DNA from: Bacillus carboniphilus
GTDB lineage: Bacteria > Bacillota > Bacilli > Bacillales > JAIVKR01
Length of the DNA stretch: 64,000 nt
Assembly (NCBI RefSeq): GCF_020524035.2
Contig: NZ_CP129013.1
Location: 2,221,822-2,285,821, forward strand
Direction: 5' to 3'
The position numbers and the translations under genes are program-made. Numbering within the stretch: the stretch's first letter is position 1; every line of letters starts with the position of its first letter. Below the pieces are notes generated by a model, which saw nothing but the letters and a program-made list of their open reading frames with translations, made no database searches and was not told the origin of the DNA. Shown here piece after piece: positions 9,706-18,365 of the stretch.

Positions 9706-10764
9706 ATGTATTCATTAGCTGACTATATTACTGCTTTTATTATTTCATTAACAGTATCCATTATCGTTACTCCCTTCGTTATGAAGTTCGCTCGAAGGTT
9801 TGGCTTTATTGATCATCCTAATTATCGAAAAGTTCATAGTAGAGTAATGCCCAGGTTAGGTGGCGCTTCTATTGTCATTGGTACATTATCTGGCTTGCTC
9901 TATTTACATGAACTAATCATTCACCTGTGGCCTATGATAATTGGTGCAAGTATTATTTTACTTGTTGGAACACTCGATGATAAATACACACTGAATGCAA
10001 AAACCAAATTTATTGGTCAATTATCAGCATCTTGCATCGTGTCTCTTTCTGGTATAACCATTGATTTTATAACACTTCCTTTTTCTTCAGAGAGAATATA
10101 TTTAGGAATATTTAGTTATATTTTAACGATTGTTTGGATTGTCGGGATTACGAATTCCATTAATTTAATTGATGGACTCGATGGTTTAGCATCAGGCGTC
10201 TCAATTATTGCAATGACGTCTATTTTATGTCTAGCAACTCTAAATAGTCAATTCCTTATCATATCTCTTACGACCATATTAATTGGAAGTACACTTGGCT
10301 TTTTAATTTATAATTTTTACCCAGCTAAAATTTTCATGGGAGACACTGGCTCACTATTTTTAGGCTATTGCATCTCCATCATATCACTGTTAGGTTTGTA
10401 TAAAAGTGTGACGATTTTTAGTCTTGTTATCCCTATTATTGTTTTGGCTATTCCTATTTTTGATACTTTTTTCGCCATCCTTAGAAGATTATTAAATAAA
10501 CAAAAAATATTAGATCCCGATAAATCACACTTACATCATCGCCTATTACAACTTGGATTTAGTCATAAACAAACCGTTCTAATTATTTATGCCATCGGAA
10601 CTTTTTTTGGAATAAGTGCCATCATTTTTTCCAGATCTACTTTATGGGGCTCTTTCATTTTTGTTGTATTTCTTACTTTCACGATTCAAATAACTGCTGA
10701 ATTAATCGGATTAATTGGCAAGCATCAACCGTTGTTAACGATGTTCAAAAAATTAAAGGATTAA
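9706..10764 (+). CDS. tagO: Undecaprenyl-phosphate GlcNAc-1-phosphate transferase (TagO/WecA family)
   Basis: 352 residues and about 10 membrane helices. It carries the full set of family motifs: GTLDDKYTL (the DD pair near residue 90), NLIDGLDGLASG, KIFMGDTGSLFLGY and DKSHLHHRLLQLG (HxHH-R). It transfers GlcNAc-1-phosphate to undecaprenyl phosphate at the inner face of the membrane and starts wall teichoic acid or exopolysaccharide assembly. The ATG at 9706 with AGAGGTG five bases upstream is preferred over an upstream TTG. Two LCP genes follow on the same strand. A damaged paralogue is present at 52203-53267. The gene name is by family; the substrate could differ. Confidence 0.88.
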   Translation: MYSLADYITAFIISLTVSIIVTPFVMKFARRFGFIDHPNYRKVHSRVMPRLGGASIVIGTLSGLLYLHELIIHLWPMIIGASIILLVGTLDDKYTLNAKTKFIGQLSASCIVSLSGITIDFITLPFSSERIYLGIFSYILTIVWIVGITNSINLIDGLDGLASGVSIIAMTSILCLATLNSQFLIISLTTILIGSTLGFLIYNFYPAKIFMGDTGSLFLGYCISIISLLGLYKSVTIFSLVIPIIVLAIPIFDTFFAILRRLLNKQKILDPDKSHLHHRLLQLGFSHKQTVLIIYAIGTFFGISAIIFSRSTLWGSFIFVVFLTFTIQITAELIGLIGKHQPLLTMFKKLKD

Positions 10765-10952
10765 TAACAAGCATCTTCGAAAACATACAGTGTATAGTAA
10801 TGAATCCTACTTCAACCTCCACTATTTTAGAATTGCTAATTATTCCTAAAGTTAAAAAATGTATTGCTTTTTTCTATCAAAAGCTGAATAATAAAAGATA
10901 TGCATATTACTTTTGAACCATTTTTTACAAAAATATTCATACAAGGTGATTA

Positions 10953-11909
10953 ATGATGGGAAGAGCAGAGAAAACGATAAAGAAAAAACGCAAATGGTTA
11001 TGGATCACTTTATCTGTAGTTGGTGTTTTATTGTTAAGTACAGCAGGATATGCGTATTCCGTATGGTCAACAGCAGCGAAAACAGCTGATAGTATCCATG
11101 AAGAATTAAATCGTGAAAAATCAGATAAACGTGACGAAGAAGTTGATTTTGAAAACTTAGATCCTATCTCCATTCTTTTAATGGGGGTCGATGAGCGAGA
11201 AGGAGATAATGGAAGAACGGATTCCCTCATCCTTATAACCGCTAATCCGAAAAAAGAATCAATTGAAATGGTGAGTATCCAGCGTGATACCAAAACAGAA
11301 ATTATTGGAAAAGGTATAGAAGATAAAATTAATCATGCTTACGCCTTTGGTGGAGCAGAAATGACCATTAATACGGTTGAAAACTTTCTGGATATACCGG
11401 TAGATTATTTCGTTAAAGTAAATATGGAAAGTTTTAAAGATATTGTTGATAGTGTAGGTGGCGTGACCGTTGAAAATAGTTTTGCTTTCGATTATGAAGG
11501 CGAATCATTTCCAAAAGGAACGATCGAGCTTAATGGAGAAGAGGCACTAAAATATTCAAGAATGAGATACGATGATCCTAATGGAGACTATGGGAGACAA
11601 GAAAGACAACGTCAAATTATTGAAGCCGTTATTCAAAAAGGGGCTAGCATCTCATCGCTAACAAAATTTGGTGATATGTTCGCAGTGGTTGAAGACAATG
11701 TAAAAACCAATCTTTCTTTTGATGATATGTGGAAAATTCAATCAAACTATCGTTCCACTATAGGAGACATTGAAACACATGAACTCCGTGGAACGGGTGA
11801 TAAGATTAATGGGATTTGGTATAACATCGTATCTGAAGAAGACCGTCTTGAACTATCAAACATGTTAAAAGAACATCTTGAAATCAGCACATCAACGGCA
11901 AGTCAATAA
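10953..11909 (+). CDS. LytR-CpsA-Psr family glycopolymer transferase
   Basis: 318 residues: a short basic cytoplasmic tail (KKKRKW), one membrane helix, then the extracellular LCP domain. Family landmarks are ILLMGVDEREGDNGRTDSL, MVSIQRDTKTEI (the catalytic-pocket RDT), INHAYAFGG, and the arginine cluster RMRYDDPNGDYGRQERQRQ that binds the pyrophosphate. These enzymes move a finished undecaprenyl-linked glycan onto peptidoglycan outside the cell. The start has AAGGTGA upstream. It lies 188 bases after the TagO-like gene and is followed by its own terminator and a paralogue. Confidence 0.9.
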   Translation: MMGRAEKTIKKKRKWLWITLSVVGVLLLSTAGYAYSVWSTAAKTADSIHEELNREKSDKRDEEVDFENLDPISILLMGVDEREGDNGRTDSLILITANPKKESIEMVSIQRDTKTEIIGKGIEDKINHAYAFGGAEMTINTVENFLDIPVDYFVKVNMESFKDIVDSVGGVTVENSFAFDYEGESFPKGTIELNGEEALKYSRMRYDDPNGDYGRQERQRQIIEAVIQKGASISSLTKFGDMFAVVEDNVKTNLSFDDMWKIQSNYRSTIGDIETHELRGTGDKINGIWYNIVSEEDRLELSNMLKEHLEISTSTASQ

Positions 11910-11925
11910 GACTTTCATTTAAATT

Positions 11926-11960
11926 AATCCTCGATTGTTTAAACAATTGGGGATTTTTTT
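11926..11960 (+). terminator. Rho-independent terminator after first LCP gene
   Basis: 12-bp stem (aatcctcgattg / caattggggatt with G-T pairs), 6-base loop, then seven thymines. It separates the two LCP genes, so the second probably has its own promoter. Confidence 0.8.
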
Positions 11961-12055
11961 ATACCACCACATTTCCAAAGAACCTATTTTTGTTGTTTTT
12001 TTGTTAATATAATCTGTTGTTTTGATTTATAATGATTAATAGAAGGAATGATGTT

Positions 12056-12988
12056 ATGAAAAAAAGAAAGCTAAAATGGCTTTGGATTACTTTATCCGTT
12101 TTCGGCGTATTAATTTTAGGAACAGGCGCTTACGGATATTACATGTGGGATAAAACTCAAAAAACAGTAGCTACTATTCATGAGGATATTGACTCTAATT
12201 TAACAGAAAAAGCCATTAAGGAAGATAAAGTACCTATTTCAGTTTTATTAATGGGCGTTGATGAACGAAGCGGAGATCGAGGGCGAAGCGACTCACTTAT
12301 TCTACTTACCGTCAACCCAAACAAGGAATCTACTAAAATGGTCAGCATTCAGCGTGATACCCGGACAGAGATTATTGGAAATGGAACAATAGAAAAAATT
12401 AACCACGCCTATGCTCGTGGTGGTGCGCAAATGACCATTGATACAGTTGAAAATTTTCTTGATGTTCCAATCAATTATTTTGTGAAAGTGAATATGGAGA
12501 GCTTCCAAGAAATTGTTGATGCTGTTGGTGGTATTAATGTATATAATGACTTACAGTTTTCCTATGGAGGCTACGATTTCCCTGTTGGGGATATTACCCT
12601 TGAAACAGGTGAAGAAGCATTAGCCTTTACGAGGATGAGAAAAGGAGATACTCGTGGCGATTACGGACGCATGCTTCGTCAGCGTGAAGTCATTGAAGGA
12701 GTTATAGAAAAAGGCGCAAACATAGCCTCGATAACGAAATTCGATAATATTTTAGAAGTAGTTGAAAACAACATTAAGACTAACTTAACGTTTGATGAGA
12801 TGTGGTCCATTCAATCAAATTACACAGCAGCCATAAAGAACATTGACAAACAAGCTCTTGAAGGAACAGGGAAATACATTGATGGAGTTTCGTATCAAAT
12901 TGTCACTGATGAAGACCGCAATACTCTTTCACAAAAACTAAAAGAGCACTTAGAAATATCTTCTGATACAGCAAAAAATAATGAATAG
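12056..12988 (+). CDS. LytR-CpsA-Psr family glycopolymer transferase, second copy
   Basis: 310 residues with the same plan as the preceding gene: basic tail (MKKRKLKW), one helix, LCP domain with LLMGVDERSGDRGRSDSL, SIQRDTRTEI, INHAYARGG and RMRKGDTRGDYGRMLRQRE. The ATG at 12056 is preferred over one eight codons upstream because AAGGAATG lies just before it. The two proteins are clearly paralogous along their whole length and likely arose by tandem duplication. Bacillus species usually hold several LCP enzymes with overlapping roles in attaching teichoic acids and other glycans, so this pair may serve the polymer made by the upstream cluster. Confidence 0.88.
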   Translation: MKKRKLKWLWITLSVFGVLILGTGAYGYYMWDKTQKTVATIHEDIDSNLTEKAIKEDKVPISVLLMGVDERSGDRGRSDSLILLTVNPNKESTKMVSIQRDTRTEIIGNGTIEKINHAYARGGAQMTIDTVENFLDVPINYFVKVNMESFQEIVDAVGGINVYNDLQFSYGGYDFPVGDITLETGEEALAFTRMRKGDTRGDYGRMLRQREVIEGVIEKGANIASITKFDNILEVVENNIKTNLTFDEMWSIQSNYTAAIKNIDKQALEGTGKYIDGVSYQIVTDEDRNTLSQKLKEHLEISSDTAKNNE

Positions 12989-12994
12989 CAGGTA

Positions 12995-13026
12995 AAAGTG
13001 GTGCTTCTTAATTGAAGCACCACTTT
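12995..13026. terminator. Bidirectional terminator after second LCP gene
   Basis: Perfect 13-bp inverted repeat (aaagtggtgcttc / gaagcaccacttt) with a 6-base loop, located between the converging LCP and ComK-like genes. Confidence 0.75.
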
Positions 13027-13035
13027 CATTATCGG

Positions 13036-13692
13036 TTAATAATAATCATTTTCCCGATAATGTTCATTCTTTTCTAGACCATTAATACGATAAGAAGATT
13101 GTCGCTCTGCGATATAGTGACTTCTTAAATAATTGTTTCGGATGGAGTATATCATCATTAGATGAGAACATGATTTAAATCGTTTCTGTAAAATATGGTA
13201 AGCGATCTCTAGGGGAATGAGCTTGTCATCAGATAATTGTAAAAACGCCATGTCATCGACATTTTTTATTCGATCTTGATAGTCATAGGAAATAAAATGA
13301 CTATCTTCACAAGACCAAGATTTTGTAGTCACCATACAGATGTGATGCTCGTATGAAAGTAGAATGGGTAGCATATATTCGTTTGTGAGTATTTTTTTCG
13401 TAGCAGATAGACTAGCTTTTAAAGTCGTATTGTTATATAAGCAATTGTTTTCAATCACTTTTCTAGAAGAGGACTCTAAAAGTTTTTGGCCATCACAATC
13501 AATCTTTAAGCAATTCGACTCTCCTTGTTCGTTCAACTTTGAAATCAAGGCAATTGTTTTTGGTATGATAATCATTTCGTTCACTGTTAATGGCCGTTTT
13601 GAGAACGGTTTTGTTATCCTCAGTCGTTCCCATCCAGTTCGGTTCTCTTCCTGCTTCCACGTGGTACGAAAAAGGATCGCTAGGCCAGACAC
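13036..13692 (-). CDS. ComK-like competence transcription factor family protein
   Basis: From residue about 38 onward the protein aligns in pattern with ComK: a short start near EMIIIPKTIALIS, a serine/arginine block with CLYNNTTLKAS, then TKKILTNEYMLPILLSYEH, KSWSCEDSHFISYDY (the C-x-WIS-like region of ComK), and LIPLEIAYHILQKRFKSC. ComK binds AT-boxes and switches on DNA uptake genes. This copy is divergent. Its first 35 residues (from GTG at 13692) look unlike ComK and have no ribosome binding site, so the real start is uncertain and may be near 13590. The family call is from remembered consensus, not a search. Confidence 0.55.
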   Translation of the reverse strand: MSGLAILFRTTWKQEENRTGWERLRITKPFSKRPLTVNEMIIIPKTIALISKLNEQGESNCLKIDCDGQKLLESSSRKVIENNCLYNNTTLKASLSATKKILTNEYMLPILLSYEHHICMVTTKSWSCEDSHFISYDYQDRIKNVDDMAFLQLSDDKLIPLEIAYHILQKRFKSCSHLMMIYSIRNNYLRSHYIAERQSSYRINGLEKNEHYRENDYY

Positions 13693-13722
13693 TCCACAGG
13701 CATAAGTTCGGATGCATTCACC

Positions 13723-13752
13723 CTACAAATTAGCAAAGCTAATTAACGGCAT
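13723..13752 (-). other. Nine-codon ORF with strong ribosome site, in frame with the ComK-like gene
   Basis: ATG at 13752 follows AAAAAGGAGTGAT closely and reads MPLISFANL then TAG. The same frame continues without another stop into the ComK-like reading frame at 13692. It could be a leader peptide, or the true comK start cut by a nonsense codon. Confidence 0.35.
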
Positions 13753-13902
13753 ATCACTCCTTTTTAATAGAATTAGGCCAAAAGATTTAAAAAATTCTGT
13801 TAAAACTTAGTGGATCATAGTCTATTATAACTATTTTCTACTCACTATCAAATTACATTTACTTTACATAAATTTGTCTAATATAACAAATAATATCCTT
13901 TC

Positions 13903-14709
13903 TCAGTTGCCATTTGTGACAAGGAAGTGCTCATTTTTTAAGGTAGCTTTATTGTAGGAAAACCTTTTACTCGTATAAGCATGAATCATTTGACCTCCTG
14001 CTAGTTCGACAATGACTTGCCCTGCCGCTGTATCCCATTCCATCGTAGGAACAAAACGAGGATAAAAGTGAGCAAATCCTTCGGCCACTGCACAAAACTT
14101 TAAGGAACTTCCTCTATTAATTACTTCGATGTCTTGATGGTTTTCTTTTAGTTGCTCAATAAATCGATCCGTTTCTGGGGAAGGGTGAGAACGACTAGCT
14201 ACTACACGAACAGGCTTCCTTTCTTTTGTCAATGGTAGTTGATCTGATTTGGATAATAACTGCGCTTCGTTTGCTGGATTGAATCCCGCTAGATTTTTTA
14301 ATTTAAAAGAACCTACTCCTTGCTTAGCAAAATAGAGTGTCTTTAACACTGGAGCATAAATCACTCCAACGACAGGATAGTGCTCATGAATAAGCGCAAT
14401 GTTTACGGTGAACTCTCCATTTCGCTTAATAAATTCCTTCGTCCCATCTAATGGGTCAACAAGCCAAAAAGCAGGCCACTCCTTTCTCTCTTCATAAGAA
14501 AAGTGACTCCCTTCCTCACTTAAAATTGGAATGGATGGAAAAGAAGCTCGTAATCCTTTCATAATTACTTCATGAGACTTTTGATCTGCCATGGTTAACG
14601 GAGATTGATCTTTCTTTTCTACTACATCAAAGTCCTGATTATAGATGTCCATGATTGTGTTCCCTGCCTCTAAACAAATTTGAACCAAGGGAAGTAAATT
14701 AATTTCCAT
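13903..14709 (-). CDS. cysQ: 3'(2'),5'-bisphosphate nucleotidase CysQ
   Basis: 268 residues of the inositol-phosphatase superfamily. Metal-site motifs are LSEEGS near residue 64, [20 protein letters not shown] near residue 81 and [11 protein letters not shown] near residue 212. It hydrolyses 3'-phosphoadenosine 5'-phosphate (PAP), the inhibitory by-product of sulfate reduction or sulfotransfer, to AMP. The start overlaps the end of sat by 11 bases, which means translational coupling and a shared function in sulfate activation. The length matches the family. No cysH, cysC or cysND is visible nearby. Confidence 0.9.
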   Translation of the reverse strand: MEINLLPLVQICLEAGNTIMDIYNQDFDVVEKKDQSPLTMADQKSHEVIMKGLRASFPSIPILSEEGSHFSYEERKEWPAFWLVDPLDGTKEFIKRNGEFTVNIALIHEHYPVVGVIYAPVLKTLYFAKQGVGSFKLKNLAGFNPANEAQLLSKSDQLPLTKERKPVRVVASRSHPSPETDRFIEQLKENHQDIEVINRGSSLKFCAVAEGFAHFYPRFVPTMEWDTAAGQVIVELAGGQMIHAYTSKRFSYNKATLKNEHFLVTNGN

Positions 14710-15859
14710 CTGATTTCATTCCTTTAATTAATATGTCTGCGACTTCTGGTCTTGTAAACTCTTTTGGTGGTTTAGTGCCGTTTCGAAGCATTTCTCTTAC
14801 TTTTGTGCCGCTTAAATGAACATGGGATTCACCTTTGTGAGGACAAGTCTTTTTAGTGGCCATATTTTCACAAACCGTACAATAAAATGCATGCTCATAC
14901 TTTAAAATGTTGATCCCCAGCTCCTCTTTTTCAAACTGATCAAATATATGTTGCGCTTCATACGTTCCATAATAATCTCCTACCCCAGCATGGTCGCGAC
15001 CTACAATAAAGTGTGTACACCCATAGTTTTTTCTGACAATCGCATGAAAGATCGCTTCCCGAGGACCCGCATAACGCATTGCCGCTGGATAAATAACAAG
15101 CTCTACACGTTCTTTGGGATAATAATGTTGCAAAATCACTTGATAACTTTCCATTCGAATTTCAGCAGATATATCATCAGCCTTTGTTTCTCCGACTAAA
15201 GGGTTTAACAATAACCCATCGACAATTTCTAACGCCGACTTTTGAATGTATTCATGTGCTCTGTGAACAGGGTTTCGAGTTTGAAAGCCGACAATCGTTT
15301 TCCACCCTAATTTTCTAAATCGATCTCTTGTTTGCGACGGATCAAGGTAAAAGGAAGAAAATTGATCATGCTTAGGCCGATTTAATAATGTGATCGGACC
15401 ACTGACATAGACATCCTCCTTTTCATAAATTTTTTTCACTCCAGGATGCTTTTGATCCGTCGTCCCATAAACATGCTGCGCTTCAAGTTCCTTGTCATAA
15501 AAGAACTTTTCTTGTACAACAATTGTTCCATAAATGATCCCGTCCTTACCTTTTAATGAGATGACTTCACCAAGACTAATCTTAGATGCATTCTCTTTTG
15601 AAACAGGTAAGGTAATGGGGATGCTCCAAATAACACCACTTGAAAGGCGCATACCTTGAATCACATGTTGATAATCTTTTGAATTCATAAATCCCATTAA
15701 TGGGCTAAATGCCCCAATTCCAATTAACTCTAAATCAGAAAGACTCCAAGACGACAACGTGAGAGTCTTATAGCCCTCTGCTTTTCTCAATGGCTCTTCT
15801 CTAATATCATCGGATGCCTCACAATTGATTAGTTCCCCCCCGTGAGCATTCACTGACAA
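14699..15859 (-). CDS. sat: Sulfate adenylyltransferase (ATP sulfurylase)
   Basis: 386 residues, the usual length of the single-chain bacterial Sat. Key motifs are [14 protein letters not shown] (QxRNP-x-HxxH nucleotide site, near residue 192) and [11 protein letters not shown] near residue 280; [10 protein letters not shown] and KKTCPHKGE supply the C-x2-C...C cluster common in this class. It makes adenosine 5'-phosphosulfate from ATP and sulfate. The start is a TTG at 15859, 8 bases after AGGAGG. It forms an overlapping pair with cysQ. I looked for an S-box-like leader upstream and saw none. Confidence 0.93.
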   Translation of the reverse strand: MSVNAHGGELINCEASDDIREEPLRKAEGYKTLTLSSWSLSDLELIGIGAFSPLMGFMNSKDYQHVIQGMRLSSGVIWSIPITLPVSKENASKISLGEVISLKGKDGIIYGTIVVQEKFFYDKELEAQHVYGTTDQKHPGVKKIYEKEDVYVSGPITLLNRPKHDQFSSFYLDPSQTRDRFRKLGWKTIVGFQTRNPVHRAHEYIQKSALEIVDGLLLNPLVGETKADDISAEIRMESYQVILQHYYPKERVELVIYPAAMRYAGPREAIFHAIVRKNYGCTHFIVGRDHAGVGDYYGTYEAQHIFDQFEKEELGINILKYEHAFYCTVCENMATKKTCPHKGESHVHLSGTKVREMLRNGTKPPKEFTRPEVADILIKGMKSDGN

Positions 15860-16083
15860 TCAGATCTCCTCCTTCAAACTGGTTATCTATTAATTATATG
15901 AGAAGAAGATGGAAATGAACATTTATATTTCAAATGAGAAGTCAAAAAATTAAGTTTGAGGTACTTGTATAAATAAGGGTCTATAGTATAAGGTTAGAAG
16001 ACTGCTCTAAATAAGCATTTCGCTCAGTTGTAGTAGATTAAAGGTGAAGCCTTGAAAGAAGTTACCGCAAAATTGAAGTAAGG

Positions 16084-16298
16084 TTACATTTGAATTCGTT
16101 GAATGCATACGAAGATGAAAAAATACAATACATCGGTGATACAAACTAAAACTTTGATGGATTAATGAAAAACGAATATACTTCATCAGCTGCATCCTTT
16201 CAAGGTGTTATGTAGGTAACAGAAATGATATAGGGTTATTATGGATCAAATAGTGGTGATTATTCAGACCATATAACAAAAAGCAGCCACTTTGTCTT
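16084..16298 (+). pseudogene. Possible decayed coding remnant
   Basis: One plus-strand frame reads like protein (NAYEDEKIQYIGDTN, then NFDGLMKNEYTSSAASFQGVM, then GYYGSNSGDYSDH) but is broken by three stop codons and has no start. I do not recognise the family. It overlaps the minus-strand terminator of the ABC-F gene, so it is unlikely to be expressed. The rest of 15860-16276 holds nothing else I can name. Confidence 0.25.
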
Positions 16299-16316
16299 AT
16301 GAACAAAATGACTGCT
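16277..16316 (-). terminator. Rho-independent terminator after ABC-F gene
   Basis: On the minus strand, AGCAGTCATTTTGT pairs with ACAAAGTGGCTGCT (two G-T pairs) across a short loop, followed by TTTTTG, 26 bases after the ABC-F stop. Confidence 0.8.
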
Positions 16317-16341
16317 ATTTAACCTTTAATACCGTTACCCT

Positions 16342-17976
16342 TTATTTAAGCACCGTTTGTACCTTTTCCTTTGCCCACTGGTATGAACCCGGAAAGTAAT
16401 GAAGACGTCCACTTTCAAGCCAATACGTTTGATTAAAGAGCTTTTCTAAAAAATATCGATCATGGGAGATGGCCAAAACCGTACCTGTAAACTTTTCCAA
16501 AGCGTCTTCTAATACTTCTCTTGAATCAATATCTAAATGATTCGTCGGTTCATCTAAAATAAGGAAATTAATGTTTTCATGCATAAATTGAGCAAGCTTT
16601 AACCTCATTTTTTCCCCACCACTTAGAGATTTTACTTTTTTAAAGACATCGGGACCGTAAAACATAAAGGTAGCTAAAATCCCTCTTGCTTCCCCTTCAT
16701 TTACAAAAACTTTCTCCCTGAACTCATCAACGACCGTATTGTTTTCATTTATAGCTTTAAATTCTTGAGATAAATAACCGATGTTCAAGTGATTACCTAA
16801 TTTCATTTCACCACTGTCAGGCTCTAATTGATTCATTAACAATTTTAATAAGGTTGATTTACCGGCTCCATTTTGACCGATTAATGCCACACGTTCTCCA
16901 TGACGGATATGCATATTAACACCGGAGAACACCTCTTTTCCATGAAAAGATTTACTGAGTTCTTTAACCACCACTAAATCGTTACTTGTTCTTTTTCCTT
17001 CATTAAATTTTAATCCCATCGTTTTGTTTTCCATCTTCGGTTTTTTCAACTTTTCCATACGCTCAAGCGCCTTTTCCATGCTTTTTGCTCGTTTAAACAA
17101 GTCCGCATTTGGAGGTGTTGCCTCATTTGCCCATTGCCTTAGCCTTTTAATCGCTTCTTTTATTTTTTTTATCTTTTTTTGCTGTTCTTTATAAGCCGCA
17201 AACTCAGCTAATAATCGCTCTTCCTTCTCTTTTACGTAACCTGAATAGTTCGTTTTATAGCTGTGCAGACATCCATCCTCCATTTCAATGATTCGATTGG
17301 AGATTTTATCTAAGAAAAAACGATCATGTGAAATAACGACAATCGCCCCATCATAGTCTTGAATGAACTGCTCTAACCATTCAATCGACTGCATATCTAA
17401 ATGGTTAGTTGGTTCATCTAACAATAAAATACCCGGTTTCTCTAACAAGGTTTTCGCTAAACACACTTTCGTCTTTTCTCCTCCACTTAACAAAGCAAAC
17501 GAACGAGACATGAATTCATCAACCTTTAACCCTTTCACCACCTTTTGCACAGTTGCTTCCATTTCATACCCCTCTTGTAACGCAAATTGCTCCTGTAAAT
17601 GAGCATATTTTGTCATAATAGACTCAAGTTCCTTTTCAGTTTGGGGTTTCGCCATCTCTCCTTCAAAGTATCGCATCTTCTTTTCCATTTCGATTAGTTG
17701 TTGAAAAGGACTATAAAGAACTTCTTTAACCGTTGTTTCAGAAGAATAGCCCGGAATCTGTTCTAAATATCCAACTGTACAATCTTTTTTTATGAAAATA
17801 TCCCCTTTATCAACTGGTTCTACTTTGGCTAAACAGTTAAATAAAGTCGTTTTCCCAGAACCGTTCCTGCCAACTAACCCAACCCTATCTTTTTCATGAA
17901 TATCAAGAGTAATGTCATCGAAAACTCGATTTCCACCCATCGTCTTCGTTATTTCTTTAACTGCACATATAATCAT
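16342..17976 (-). CDS. ABC-F family ATPase, probable ribosome-protection antibiotic resistance protein
   Basis: 544 residues with two ABC domains and no membrane segment. Domain 1: Walker A GRNGSGKTT (about residue 38), signature LLSGGEKTK, Walker B LLLDEPTNHLD. Domain 2: GQNGAGKST, LSGGEKMRL, ILDEPTNHLD, SHDRYFLEKLF. The linker between them (about residues 230-320) is long, charged and coiled-coil-like (EQQKKIKKIKEAIKRL, then PNADLFKRAKSMEKALERM), as in ABC-F factors that enter the ribosomal E site. The start is the ATG 8 bases after AGGAG; an ATG six bases upstream is too close. It is preceded by promoter, leader ORF and terminator (18003-18358), which points to drug-inducible expression. 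The drug class cannot be read. Confidence 0.85.
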   Translation of the reverse strand: MIICAVKEITKTMGGNRVFDDITLDIHEKDRVGLVGRNGSGKTTLFNCLAKVEPVDKGDIFIKKDCTVGYLEQIPGYSSETTVKEVLYSPFQQLIEMEKKMRYFEGEMAKPQTEKELESIMTKYAHLQEQFALQEGYEMEATVQKVVKGLKVDEFMSRSFALLSGGEKTKVCLAKTLLEKPGILLLDEPTNHLDMQSIEWLEQFIQDYDGAIVVISHDRFFLDKISNRIIEMEDGCLHSYKTNYSGYVKEKEERLLAEFAAYKEQQKKIKKIKEAIKRLRQWANEATPPNADLFKRAKSMEKALERMEKLKKPKMENKTMGLKFNEGKRTSNDLVVVKELSKSFHGKEVFSGVNMHIRHGERVALIGQNGAGKSTLLKLLMNQLEPDSGEMKLGNHLNIGYLSQEFKAINENNTVVDEFREKVFVNEGEARGILATFMFYGPDVFKKVKSLSGGEKMRLKLAQFMHENINFLILDEPTNHLDIDSREVLEDALEKFTGTVLAISHDRYFLEKLFNQTYWLESGRLHYFPGSYQWAKEKVQTVLK

Positions 17977-18002
17977 CGTCATTTCTCCTTTTGAGTAAAA
18001 TT

Positions 18003-18039
18003 AAAAAAAGCCATAGGTAGACGAAACCCACCCATGGCT
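18003..18039 (-). terminator. Attenuator-type terminator between leader ORF and ABC-F gene
   Basis: On the minus strand AGCCATGGGT pairs with ACCTATGGCT (one G-T pair), followed by seven thymines. It ends about 15 bases before the ABC-F Shine-Dalgarno, downstream of the leader promoter and ORF. Transcripts from 18330-18358 should end here unless it is prevented from folding. A weaker hairpin followed by seven thymines lies near 18097-18125. Confidence 0.8.
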
Positions 18040-18163
18040 AAAAATTGAAATCTTGAAGACAGTTACATGAACCATCTGCAAATTTTAAACAATAAAAAAA
18101 GAAGACATAGACGTCCTCTCTTCATCACACTTCTTTAATTTTCACGTAGGGTTAAGAGACCTC

Positions 18164-18298
18164 TTATCGTTCACTGTAGCTATGCAATTGTCTAAAAAAG
18201 GGCATACGTATCCCGTCTTTAGCAATTGCATGAACAATCAAACAAAATATGGAAACTGATTTCAAATACTTTGCTCGACCTGCTCCAGAACGATCCAT
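18164..18298 (-). CDS. 44-residue leader peptide upstream of ABC-F gene
   Basis: ATG at 18298 follows AAGGAGGTG with ideal spacing and reads MDRSGAGRAKYLKSVSIF... to LHSYSER and a TAA at 18164. The promoter at 18330-18358 gives only a 25-base 5' leader. The stop lies about 125 bases before the attenuator. The composition is basic with a hydrophobic middle. In known inducible ABC-F and methylase genes, a drug-stalled ribosome on such a leader changes RNA folding; here that role is inferred from layout. The stop codon sits inside a small palindrome (TAAGAGGTCTCTTA). Confidence 0.65.
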   Translation of the reverse strand: MDRSGAGRAKYLKSVSIFCLIVHAIAKDGIRMPFFRQLHSYSER

Positions 18299-18329
18299 CT
18301 CTTAACACCTCCTTTTCATCATTAGTACC

Positions 18330-18358
18330 ATTATAAAACGGTTGGTGAAAAATAACAA
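18330..18358 (-). promoter_or_regulatory. Sigma-A promoter for the ABC-F leader
   Basis: Minus strand TTGTTA, 17-base spacer, perfect TATAAT. Transcription would begin near 18323, just upstream of the leader ORF ribosome site. Confidence 0.8.
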
Positions 18359-18365
18359 GATCTTG

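Noticed and set aside
13364..13717. Plus- and minus-strand ORFs of 113 and 72 residues in the comK-like 5' region
   Set aside because: Both overlap the ComK-like frame, have no convincing ribosome site and no recognisable motif; kept only as a sign that the region is unusual.
15860..15990. Possible S-box/SAM riboswitch before sat
   Set aside because: No conserved stem set or terminator is visible in the short leader.
16007..16195. 62-residue minus-strand ORF
   Set aside because: No ribosome site, low-complexity-like residues, and it overlaps a plus-strand stretch that reads more like (decayed) protein.
18097..18125. Second terminator in the ABC-F leader
   Set aside because: Seven thymines follow, but the stem has only five solid pairs and several mismatches; mentioned under the main attenuator and not listed separately.
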